Part shown: piece by piece, positions 8,287-14,730 of the stretch | How the letters are laid out: each line of letters begins with the position of its first letter | Position numbering within the stretch: the first letter of the stretch is position 1 | Origin: an uncultured Coriobacteriaceae bacterium | Lineage (GTDB): Bacteria > Actinomycetota > Coriobacteriia > Coriobacteriales > Coriobacteriaceae | Reading direction: 5' to 3' | Length of the DNA stretch: 36,008 nucleotides | Assembly (NCBI GenBank): GCA_949298635.1 | Contig: CASFXG010000027.1 | Span: 1 to 36,008 of the forward strand | The notes under the pieces: model-generated | Database searches by the model: none | Seen by the model: only the letters and a program-made list of their open reading frames with translations | What the model was told of the DNA's origin: nothing | Program-made: the position numbers and the translations under genes

Positions 8287-10031
8287 AGGAGCTTTCCGAG
8301 GTTCTGAAGGACTGGGAGGCCGTGATCGGTCTCGAGATCCACACCGAGCTCACGACGCTCGAGACGAAGATGTTCTGCGGCTGCAAGCTCAGCCACGACG
8401 ACGAGCCGAATACCAACGTCTGCCCCGTGTGCCTGGGACTTCCCGGTGCGCTGCCGGTGCCGAACAAGCGCGCGATCGAGTACATCGTGAAGGCCGGTCT
8501 CGCCACGAACTGCGAGATTCAGAAGCATTCGATGTTCTACCGCAAGCATTACTTTTATCCGGATATGGCGAAGAACTTCCAGACCACGCAGGGCCCGGTG
8601 GCGTTCGCCATGCATGGCAGGCTCGACCTCGAGGTGACGGGGCGCGGCGCCGCCGAGCGTCCGGAGTGCGCGTTCGGTGAAGCAGAGGCCGAGAGCCTCG
8701 CGAGCGCCTCGGCCGGTGCCGTTGGCCTTTCCGCCAGCATGGTGCGCGACCTCCCCGAAGGCCTGACATTGGGGACAGTCCCCAATGTCATGACAAAAGG
8801 GACAGGCGTTGAAGGCGAGGGCGACGAGGCGCAGGCTGGCGCGCTCGCCGGGCTTTCGGGCTACGATACGGCCTCGCTCGCGCTGCCGGAACGCCACGAG
8901 GACGGTTCCTATACCGTGCCCATCCGGATCCTGCGCATCCACATGGAGGAGGACGCTGCCAAGATGGTGCATGTGGGCGGCGAGGAAGGCCGCATCGGCG
9001 GCGCGGCGGAGTCGCTCATCGACTACAACCGCTGCGGCACGCCGCTTATCGAGCTCGTCACCGAGCCCGATCTGCGCACGCCCGAGGAAGCACGCCTCTT
9101 CATGGAGAAGCTGCGTCGCATCTTCATCACGCTCGGCATCTCCGACTGCTCCATGGAGAAGGGCTCCATGCGCTGCGACGGCAACGTGAGCCTGCGTCGG
9201 CGCGGGTCGAGCGAGCTGGGCACGAAGACCGAGCTCAAGAACCTGAACTCCTTCAAAGCGCTGCACGACGGCTTGGCGTACGAGATCTGTCGCCAAGCCG
9301 AGGTGCTCGAAGCCGGCGGTGAGATTTACCAGGAGACGCGCCATTGGGAGCCGAGCCGCAAGCGCACCGTGGTGATGCGTGTGAAGGAGACGGCGGATGA
9401 CTACCGCTTCTTCCCCGATCCCGACCTGGCGCCCTTCGACCTCACGGACGCGTTCATCGACCACTGCCGCGCTGAGCTGCCCGAGCTGCCCGATGCGAAG
9501 CGCGACCGCTATGAGTGCGATTTCGGCATCAAACGCGCCGATGCAGAGCAGATCGCGGGCGACCCCGAGGTGGCGGAATTCTTCGAGGAGGCTGCGGCGG
9601 GGCTTGCCGGCAAGGAGGCGCAGATCGTGGCAAACCTCGTGGTGAACGAGCTTCCCGCGTACCTGCGCGGGGCGGGCGTCGCGCTTAGCGAAAGCGAGCT
9701 CGCGCCGGCGCACGTCGCGAGCTTGGCCAAGCTTCTCGCGAGTGATGCCATCAGCTCGAACCAAGGGCACGAGGTCTTCGAGGCCATGGCTAAGACGGGC
9801 GAAGATCCCGAGAAGATCGTCGACGAGCGCGGTATGCGCCAGGTGAGCGACGCCGGAGCGCTCCAGCCCATCGTGGACGAAGTGCTCGAGCGGTGCCCCG
9901 ACCAAGCGCAACAGTACCGTGACGGCAACCAAAAGGTGCTCGGCTTCCTGGTGGGGCAGTGCATGAAGGCGAGCCGCGGACAGGGCAATCCCAAGCTCTT
10001 CAACGAGCTCCTTCGCGCCGCGCTGAGCTAA
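8283..10031 (+). CDS. gatB: Glutamyl/aspartyl-tRNA amidotransferase subunit B with an internal insertion
   Basis: GatB phosphorylates misacylated tRNA and transfers ammonia to it. The core is clear: GLEIHTELTT near residue 16, the Cys set CGCKL and CPVCLGLPG, RIHMEEDAAKMVH near 218-230, then DYNRCGTPLIELV and the tRNA-binding tail domain. At 582 residues it is about 90-110 longer than usual. The extra length lies between the strand GRLDLEVTG (about residue 120) and the RIHMEEDA motif, where normal GatB has only a short turn. This segment (about 121-205) is Ala/Gly/Glu-rich and includes residues 161-179, encoded by a palindromic repeat (8764-8813). The reading frame is intact throughout, and the catalytic regions look normal. 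Confidence 0.93.
   Translation: MKELSEVLKDWEAVIGLEIHTELTTLETKMFCGCKLSHDDEPNTNVCPVCLGLPGALPVPNKRAIEYIVKAGLATNCEIQKHSMFYRKHYFYPDMAKNFQTTQGPVAFAMHGRLDLEVTGRGAAERPECAFGEAEAESLASASAGAVGLSASMVRDLPEGLTLGTVPNVMTKGTGVEGEGDEAQAGALAGLSGYDTASLALPERHEDGSYTVPIRILRIHMEEDAAKMVHVGGEEGRIGGAAESLIDYNRCGTPLIELVTEPDLRTPEEARLFMEKLRRIFITLGISDCSMEKGSMRCDGNVSLRRRGSSELGTKTELKNLNSFKALHDGLAYEICRQAEVLEAGGEIYQETRHWEPSRKRTVVMRVKETADDYRFFPDPDLAPFDLTDAFIDHCRAELPELPDAKRDRYECDFGIKRADAEQIAGDPEVAEFFEEAAAGLAGKEAQIVANLVVNELPAYLRGAGVALSESELAPAHVASLAKLLASDAISSNQGHEVFEAMAKTGEDPEKIVDERGMRQVSDAGALQPIVDEVLERCPDQAQQYRDGNQKVLGFLVGQCMKASRGQGNPKLFNELLRAALS
8764..8813 (+). repeat. Palindromic TTGGGGACAG repeat inside gatB
   Basis: A perfect 27-bp palindrome (8764-8790; TGACATTGGGGA, CAG, then the reverse complement) followed by CATGACA, GGGACAGGCGTTG. 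The same 50 bases with two mismatches occur at 16009-16058 before argB. Here it is translated in frame as TLGTVPNVMT, then KGTGVE. Its length and frame leave gatB open. Confidence 0.9.
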
Positions 10032-10052
10032 TGAAAGCATCCCATGTAAAAT

Positions 10053-10068
10053 AACCCCAGGGGGTTTT
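10053..10068. repeat. CCCCAGGGG motif with AT-rich flanks, copy 1
   Basis: AACCCCAGGGGGTTTT, within TAAAATAACCCC and followed by AACAT. The same block (TAAAATTACCCCAGGGG then TTTTT(A/G)ACAT) appears inverted at 12154-12164 and in both arms of the long inverted repeat at 22947-23129. It lies in the 97-bp gap after gatB, where it could be a short terminator hairpin or a protein-binding site. Confidence 0.5.
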
Positions 10069-10128
10069 AACATCGCCGGGGGCTAGGCATCCCCAAGCTC
10101 CCGGCTACCATCGAGAGGAGGCGGCGCG

Positions 10129-11490
10129 ATGTTCAGTCCGTTTCGAGACGAACAGGGCGCTCCCAAGGGTCTGGCGACGGTGACGTACACGGATCTTGCC
10201 CAGCTTTCCGACCTCGATGAAGGCTATGTCCTTGAGTTCAAGCAGGAGTTTTCGGCGAGCGTGCGCGCCAAGGTGCCGAAAATCATCGCGTCGTTCGCCA
10301 ACTCGCGCGGCGGATGGCTCGTGATCGGCATCTCGGACGACGGATCCCGCATCTGCCCGGTTCCGCGTCTGGCGGCAGATTACAGCCAGATCATCGGCGA
10401 GCTGTGCCGCCGCCACATCTCGCCCGCCCCGCCGTTCGATGTGCGCTTCATCGCCGATCCGGCAGATGCCGAGCAAGGCGTGATCGTCGTGCAGGTAGAG
10501 GAGGGGACGTTTCCGCCCTATGTCGCAGACGGCGTTGTCGAAGTGCGCGAAGGGTCGACGTCTGGCCCGGCGACGGGTTCGATGCTTGTCGAGCTCTATG
10601 ACAAAGCGACGCGGTCGGCAGCGCGTATCTCGGAATTCTGCCGCCGCACCGTGTTCTATGGCGTGCAGGTGCCGCTCTTCGACCTGTACTTCTACCGTAT
10701 GGGCCCGCGCGTGGCCGAGGTTCCCAGCCGCGACGTCATCAACGAGCGGGCAGATTCCATGGTGCGCAGCTTCGCCATGCAGGGGCTCGACTGCCATGTG
10801 CAGCATGCGCACGACTCGCTCATCTTCCGCGCGTCGATCGCCCTCGACGATATGGTGCCGCATTCCTCGATCGAACTCTTTCCCGATGAATCCATGAAGC
10901 TCACGGTGCCCGCTGTGGTGCTGGCAGGCGACGAGTCGGCCGAGGCGATACGACGCCTTCGTGAGCTCTGCGGGGCAGCAGGGGCGGATGCCGAGGTATC
11001 CGGTAGCAGCGTTGCGGGCGCGCGGCGCGGCGGTGCTCCGCTGGGTGGCGGCTCTCCGCGGAGCCGCAGCGATGCCGCGGCGACCGATCGCCTCCCCTTG
11101 AGCGTCGCGCTCATCTCTGCTCCCGATACGCTGCGGCGCGTGACGCGCATGGCATCGATTCTCGATCGCTATGTGCGCGAGCGCGGGACTGCCTGGCAGC
11201 GGTATGCCACGGCATACGAGCTCGAGAACATGGCGGGTGTGCTGTTGTGGTCGGATGATTCGGTGTATCTGCGCTACGTGCAGAACCACGGCCCGCTCTT
11301 CTGCGGGACGACGGATTGCCGCAGCCGCGTGCGCTACCTAGACGACGGCGAGCACAACTCGTTCCGCGCCCGGCAGTTCGCGGGCAGCCACTTCTTCGAG
11401 GCGTGCGGCCTGCCGTTGGGCTCGCCTTCTGTGGAGGACAACGAGCTGGTGGACGCGTTGTTGCGCACCGAGCGCGCCGCACGGAAGTGA
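10129..11490 (+). CDS. AlbA_2 (Schlafen AlbA-type, AAA_4) domain protein of unknown role
   Basis: A 453-residue protein. Residues about 30-150 resemble the AlbA_2/Schlafen-like putative DNA-binding domain: LEFKQEF, then IIASFANSRGGWLVIGISDDG, and later a V-E-V-R-E-G-S-T stretch typical of the end of that domain. The rest is not assigned. Residues about 280-325 form a low-complexity Gly/Ala/Ser/Arg stretch (GARRGGAPLGGGSPRSRS) whose DNA has a small perfect GCGGCTC/GAGCCGC hairpin; it looks like an insertion. The ATG at 10129 follows GAGAGGAGG. It is a single gene between gatB and the convergent ssrA. Members of this family often act in regulation, but no partner is visible. Confidence 0.75.
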   Translation: MFSPFRDEQGAPKGLATVTYTDLAQLSDLDEGYVLEFKQEFSASVRAKVPKIIASFANSRGGWLVIGISDDGSRICPVPRLAADYSQIIGELCRRHISPAPPFDVRFIADPADAEQGVIVVQVEEGTFPPYVADGVVEVREGSTSGPATGSMLVELYDKATRSAARISEFCRRTVFYGVQVPLFDLYFYRMGPRVAEVPSRDVINERADSMVRSFAMQGLDCHVQHAHDSLIFRASIALDDMVPHSSIELFPDESMKLTVPAVVLAGDESAEAIRRLRELCGAAGADAEVSGSSVAGARRGGAPLGGGSPRSRSDAAATDRLPLSVALISAPDTLRRVTRMASILDRYVRERGTAWQRYATAYELENMAGVLLWSDDSVYLRYVQNHGPLFCGTTDCRSRVRYLDDGEHNSFRARQFAGSHFFEACGLPLGSPSVEDNELVDALLRTERAARK

Positions 11491-11502
11491 TGCGTAAAAG
11501 AA

Positions 11503-11536
11503 ATGCGGGCGCGGCAGCTTGTGCCATAGCCCGCAT
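11503..11536. terminator. Hairpin after the duplicated ssrA 3' end
   Basis: ATGCGGGC/GCCCGCAT stem (11503-11510 with 11529-11536). On the minus strand it is followed by TTTCTTTTA, the same tail as the terminator directly after ssrA. On the plus strand it lies 12 bases after the AlbA_2 gene and may also stop that transcript. Confidence 0.65.
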
Positions 11537-11544
11537 GAAATAGG

Positions 11545-11564
11545 TGGTGGAGGCGCGGAGAATC
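11545..11564 (-). repeat. Partial duplicate of the tmRNA 3' end (att-like)
   Basis: Twenty bases identical to the last 20 bases of ssrA (11749-11768), including the encoded CCA. The copy is in the same orientation, 204 bp downstream of the genuine end, and is likewise followed by a terminator with the same outer stem and T-tract. Sequence beyond these 20 bases differs (no complete T-arm), so it is not a second tmRNA. Confidence 0.8.
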
Positions 11565-11670
11565 CCGCGTATTCGCTGCGCGAATCCGCGCCCGCTGCGG
11601 CGGCTGGTGCCGCCTTGCGCGCTGTGCTGGCAAAGACGCTCACGCGCTTTGTTCAGCTCAGCGCCCCGCT

Positions 11671-11690
11671 CGGAGTTCGATTCTCTGCGC
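11671..11690 (+). repeat. Inverted copy of the ssrA T-arm
   Basis: CGGAGTTCGATTCTCTGCGC matches the ssrA T-arm and acceptor strand (complement of 11757-11776) at 19 of 20 positions but lies in the opposite orientation. It sits between the ssrA terminator and the GC-rich linker (11565-11670). Confidence 0.75.
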
Positions 11691-11695
11691 ACGGC

Positions 11696-11739
11696 TAAAA
11701 GAAATGCGGACAAGGGCTGTTGCTCGTCTTTGTCCGCAT
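11696..11739 (-). terminator. Rho-independent terminator of ssrA
   Basis: Ten-bp stem (11704-11713 with 11730-11739, ATGCGGACAA on the plus strand) with the T-tract TTTCTTTTA on the minus strand at 11696-11703. It begins 10 bases beyond the CCA end of tmRNA. Confidence 0.85.
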
Positions 11740-11748
11740 TGGAAATGA

Positions 11749-12116
11749 TGGTGGAGGCGCGGAGAATCGAACTCCGGTCCACGAAAGCCCCCTGATCGGC
11801 ATCTCCAGGCTCAGTCGCTGGTTTCATCTCGGACGTCGTGCGCGCAGCGACACGCTCGCGCCGTCCCAACCGGTTCGGTCTTAGCCTACGCCATACCGAT
11901 TACGTGCGTAGGAGCATTCCCCTCAAATGACACCGCACCCGGGGCGGGGAACTCCCGGGATTGGCGTGCCTGCTATAAATTAAGCGGCAAGAGCCAGCTG
12001 GGGCTCATAAGAAGAATTCTTGTCAATTCAATTTGACAGTACCCCTGTTTAGCGTGGCGAGGAGACCACGGCCTGCTTCCTCTCTCAGAGCTATCGTGTC
12101 GAAACCAGTCGCCCCC
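11749..12116 (-). ncRNA. ssrA: Transfer-messenger RNA (tmRNA)
   Basis: The 368-nt RNA rescues stalled ribosomes. The 5' end GGGGGCGACTGGTTTCGACA is the standard tmRNA start, and the 3' end closes with GGAGTTCGATTCTCC, GCGCCTCC and an encoded ACCA. The first seven bases pair with CGCCTCC before ACCA, with one G-U. The tag frame ends GCT-CTT-GCC-GCT-TAA (ALAA, stop); reading back gives a tag of about (A)DKNSSYEPQLALAA, with an in-frame TGA just before. The resume codon is inferred as GAC. The 3' end is partly duplicated downstream. Confidence 0.96.
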
Positions 12117-12153
12117 GAAGGCGGTCTGGGTCGGTAGGGCGCAGATGTTAAAA

Positions 12154-12164
12154 ACCCCTGGGGT
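12154..12164. repeat. ACCCCTGGGGT motif in the ssrA leader, copy 2
   Basis: Odd palindrome ACCCC-T-GGGGT with flanks AATTA and TTTTTAACAT on the minus strand, matching the motif at 10053-10068 and in the arms of 22947-23129. It lies between the predicted ssrA promoter and the mature 5' end. Confidence 0.5.
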
Positions 12165-12175
12165 AATTAAACGTT

Positions 12176-12203
12176 ATTGCATCTACCGAACTCGACCTGT
12201 CAA
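12176..12203 (-). promoter_or_regulatory. Probable ssrA promoter
   Basis: Minus-strand TTGACA (12203-12198), a 16-base spacer, then TGCAAT (12181-12176). It lies about 60 bases upstream of the mature tmRNA 5' end, leaving a leader to be trimmed. The -10 is a moderate match. Confidence 0.5.
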
Positions 12204-12335
12204 AGTACGCCACCATGCGGTGGATATCGCAGCATAGCACGTACGCGGCGCCACTACAAGGGTACGTGCCGTCATGGTTCAATTTCCGCCGTGTGGGTAG
12301 AATGACTCGAACGTCGCGACGAAAGGAAGACGAGC

Positions 12336-13214
12336 ATGCACAACGCGCAGGGCAGTATGGACAACACGGGAAAGGTCGCGCTCATTCTGGAAGGCGGCAG
12401 CTTCCGTTCCCAGTTCACGGCGGGCGTGCTCGATGTCATGCTCGAACATGGCGTTGAAGTTCCCACGTGCTATGGTGTTTCCGCCGGTACCCTTTGTGGC
12501 CTCAACTACAAATCGCGGCAGATCGGTCGCGCGAACCGCATCAACCTCACCTTCTGCAACGACCCTCGCTACATCTCCACGCGCTCGCTGGCCACAACCG
12601 GGAGCATCGTGGGGTACGACTTTTTGCTCAACGAGGTGCAAGATCGCATCGACCCCTTCGATAGTGCCGCATTCAGTGCAAATCCCATGCGCCTGTTCGC
12701 CACGGTGACGAACGCGATGTTCGGAACGGCCGAATACCTTGAGGTGCGCGACGCCGCGCTCGACATCGACGCGGTGCGCGCCACGACGTCGCTTCCCCTC
12801 GTGACGCAGCCGGTTGAGGTGGGCGGCAGCTTGTATCTCGACGGCGGCGTCGCGGACTCGGTGCCGGTCGAACACGTGCTGGAAGATGAGGGCTTCGACC
12901 GTGCCATCGTGGTGCTCACGCAGCATCGCGGCTACGAGAAGGAGCCCTACGAGCTCATGCCCGCCGCGCGCGTGCGCTACGCTACCTACCCGTACCTGCT
13001 CGATGCGCTCGAGACGCGCCATGAGCGCTACAACGAGCAGCGCGAGCATATCTGGGCATATGAGCGCACGGGTCGGGCGTTTGTGGTCGCGCCGCCGCAC
13101 AAAGTCGAGGTTGGGCATATCGAACGGGATCCCGCCAAGCTGCTCGAGCTCTACATCCAGGGCCGTCAGGAGGCGTCGCGTTTGCTGGACGAGATGACGG
13201 CTTTCCTCGCATAA
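12336..13214 (+). CDS. Patatin-like phospholipase / serine esterase family protein
   Basis: A 292-residue protein with all patatin landmarks: the oxyanion-hole loop LEGGSFRSQFTAGVLD (about residues 18-33), the nucleophile elbow YGVSAGT (GxSxG, Ser near residue 49), and the catalytic Asp in LDGGVADSVPVE (about 168-179). Such proteins hydrolyse acyl esters, often lipids; this short bacterial type resembles the YjjU/RssA group and its substrate is unknown. There is no signal peptide, so it is expected to be cytoplasmic. The ATG at 12336 follows GAAAGGAAG; a weak TAGAAT box lies at 12298-12303. It stands alone between ssrA (divergent) and the arg operon. Confidence 0.88.
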   Translation: MHNAQGSMDNTGKVALILEGGSFRSQFTAGVLDVMLEHGVEVPTCYGVSAGTLCGLNYKSRQIGRANRINLTFCNDPRYISTRSLATTGSIVGYDFLLNEVQDRIDPFDSAAFSANPMRLFATVTNAMFGTAEYLEVRDAALDIDAVRATTSLPLVTQPVEVGGSLYLDGGVADSVPVEHVLEDEGFDRAIVVLTQHRGYEKEPYELMPAARVRYATYPYLLDALETRHERYNEQREHIWAYERTGRAFVVAPPHKVEVGHIERDPAKLLELYIQGRQEASRLLDEMTAFLA

Positions 13215-13342
13215 GGCTTCGTCCATGCAGTTCGTTTCGGGTGGGCGCAAACGGCGCGCTGAGTAGAGGTTCGGCCGGGCGCGCTCCTCACTCGGTCGAT
13301 GGCGAGCGCACCCGCTTCAGGTGGCAGGCCGCGCTGCGAGCT

Positions 13343-13373
13343 GTAACCATTCTGCAAAAATGTGAATGGTTAC
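13343..13373. promoter_or_regulatory. Perfect 10-bp inverted repeat upstream of argC (putative operator)
   Basis: GTAACCATTC (13343-13352) and GAATGGTTAC (13364-13373), spaced by 11 bases, so the half-sites are about two helical turns apart. It lies just upstream of a possible promoter (TTCGAT 13384-13389, 18-base spacer, TACCCT 13408-13413). The place suits an arginine-responsive regulator, but the half-sites are in the opposite order to a classical ARG box (TGAAT...ATTCA), so ArgR binding is only a guess. The preceding stretch 13215-13342 shows nothing recognisable. Confidence 0.45.
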
Positions 13374-13484
13374 CTATCAAAAATTCGATTTCATGTGTAG
13401 GCTGTGCTACCCTTTCAAGGCGTTACGAATAGGATGCGCGCCTCTCGAACGTCGCGCGCGAAGCGTGCTTGGGAGACGACGCGT

Positions 13485-14552
13485 ATGGGTTATGCTGCAG
13501 GAATTGTAGGGGCGGCCGGCTATGCCGGGGTCGAGCTCGTCCGTCTGCTCTTGTCTCATCCAGATTTCGAGCTCAAGGTAATCACGTCGAACGCCGATGC
13601 CGGCCAGTCGCTGGCAAGCGTGTACCCCTCGTTTGCGGGCGTGAGCGATCTTGTGTTCTCCGCGCATGACGACCCGACGCTCGCCGCCTGCGATGTCGTG
13701 TTTCTCGCCGTGCCGCACACCGCGGCGCTCGCCGTCGTGCCCGAGCTGCTTGCCGCGGACGTGACGGTCGTGGATCTTTCGGCGGACTATCGTTTGAATG
13801 ATCCGGCGGTATACGAGCGCTGGTACGGTGCGGCGCACACCTCGCCCGAGCTCCTCCAGGCACGCGCGTTCGGCCTGCCTGAGCTGTTTGCCGAAGACCT
13901 CGCACGCCTCGCCGATCGGCATGCCGCGGGAGACGCCGTGCTTGTTGCCTGCGCTGGGTGCTTCCCCACGGCGACTTCGCTTGCTGCGGCGCCTGCGATT
14001 CGCGCTGGCTGGACGGCGCCGACAGGTCCTGTGGTCGTCGATGCCATCTCGGGCGTCACGGGTGCGGGCAAGACGCCCTCGGCGCGCACGCATTATTGCA
14101 GCGCAGATGAAAACGTTGAGGCATACAACGTCTGCCGTCACCGCCACACGCCCGAGATCGAGCAGATTCTGGAGCTTCCTGGCCGTATCGTGTTCACGCC
14201 GCATCTGGCGCCGCTTCGCCGCGGGCTGCTTTCTACGGTGACGTTGCCGCTTGCGGACGATCTGCGCGGGTTGAGCGCCGAGGAGGCTGTTGCATACTAC
14301 CGCGATTTCTATGCGGGCTCCCCGTTTGCGCGCGTGCTCGATGCCGGGCAGACGCCGAAGACCTCATCTGTCGTTGGGAGCAATGCCTGCCAGATCGGGC
14401 TTGCAGTGAATTCCGAGGCCGGCGCGCTCATCGCGATCGCAGCGATCGACAACCTGTGTAAGGGTGCCGCCGGCCAGGCGGTGCAGTGCGCGAACATCGT
14501 ATTCGGGCTCGATGAGCGACGAGGGTTGCCCCTGCTCGCCCTGCCCGTATAA
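13485..14552 (+). CDS. argC: N-acetyl-gamma-glutamyl-phosphate reductase
   Basis: A 355-residue NADPH-dependent reductase, third step of arginine synthesis (N-acetylglutamyl phosphate to the semialdehyde). An N-terminal Rossmann motif GIVGAAGYAGVELVRLL (residues 6-22) is followed by the active-site Cys159 in CAGCFPTA and the conserved HRHTPEI segment. The ATG at 13485 with GGGAGA upstream begins exactly at the Rossmann fold; the longer open frame adds only Arg-rich residues and is rejected. First gene of argC-argJ-argB-argD. Confidence 0.95.
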   Translation: MGYAAGIVGAAGYAGVELVRLLLSHPDFELKVITSNADAGQSLASVYPSFAGVSDLVFSAHDDPTLAACDVVFLAVPHTAALAVVPELLAADVTVVDLSADYRLNDPAVYERWYGAAHTSPELLQARAFGLPELFAEDLARLADRHAAGDAVLVACAGCFPTATSLAAAPAIRAGWTAPTGPVVVDAISGVTGAGKTPSARTHYCSADENVEAYNVCRHRHTPEIEQILELPGRIVFTPHLAPLRRGLLSTVTLPLADDLRGLSAEEAVAYYRDFYAGSPFARVLDAGQTPKTSSVVGSNACQIGLAVNSEAGALIAIAAIDNLCKGAAGQAVQCANIVFGLDERRGLPLLALPV

Positions 14553-14587
14553 CCCGTTACGTTCGGGCGAGCGCATCGCTTTGGGGG

Positions 14588-14690
14588 GCGTCACTTTGGG
14601 GACGGGTACCTTCGTGTCGTTTTCGACACAAACGTACCCGTCCCCAAAGTGTTAAAAACGACACGAAGGTACCCGTCCACAAAGTGACGC
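14588..14690. repeat. Three-arm palindromic repeat between argC and argJ
   Basis: The left arm (14588-14623: GCGTCACTTTGGGGACGGGT, then ACCTTCGTGTCG) is complementary to two later arms. The middle arm 14624-14651 pairs with 14593-14620 at 26 of 28 positions; the right arm 14655-14690 pairs with the whole left arm with one internal mismatch. The two pairings are mutually exclusive. It fills most of the argC-argJ gap. It belongs to the GGGGAC class of repeats seen elsewhere in this window, but I see no second copy here. Confidence 0.8.
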
Positions 14691-14730
14691 GTTCGCTGTT
14701 CGACTCTACAAGATTGTGAGATGCAAGAAA

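Noticed and set aside
8118..10073. A 651-codon minus-strand open frame opposite gatB
   Set aside because: It mirrors the codon bias of a certain GatB gene on the plus strand, has no recognisable domain and no ribosome-binding site. The same applies to the 790-codon minus frame at 20007-22379 opposite murI-rph-rdgB and the 616-codon minus frame at 31385-33235 opposite ychF.
11671..11690. Possible tRNA gene on the plus strand next to ssrA (GGAGTTCGATTCTC)
   Set aside because: Only a T-arm is present; no acceptor, D-arm or anticodon arm can be built. It is an inverted fragment of the ssrA end.
14553..14730. A CRISPR-like array (repeated GGGTACCTTCGTGTCG blocks)
   Set aside because: The blocks alternate in orientation and have no regular spacers; it is a palindrome, not an array. 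No CRISPR array was found in the window.
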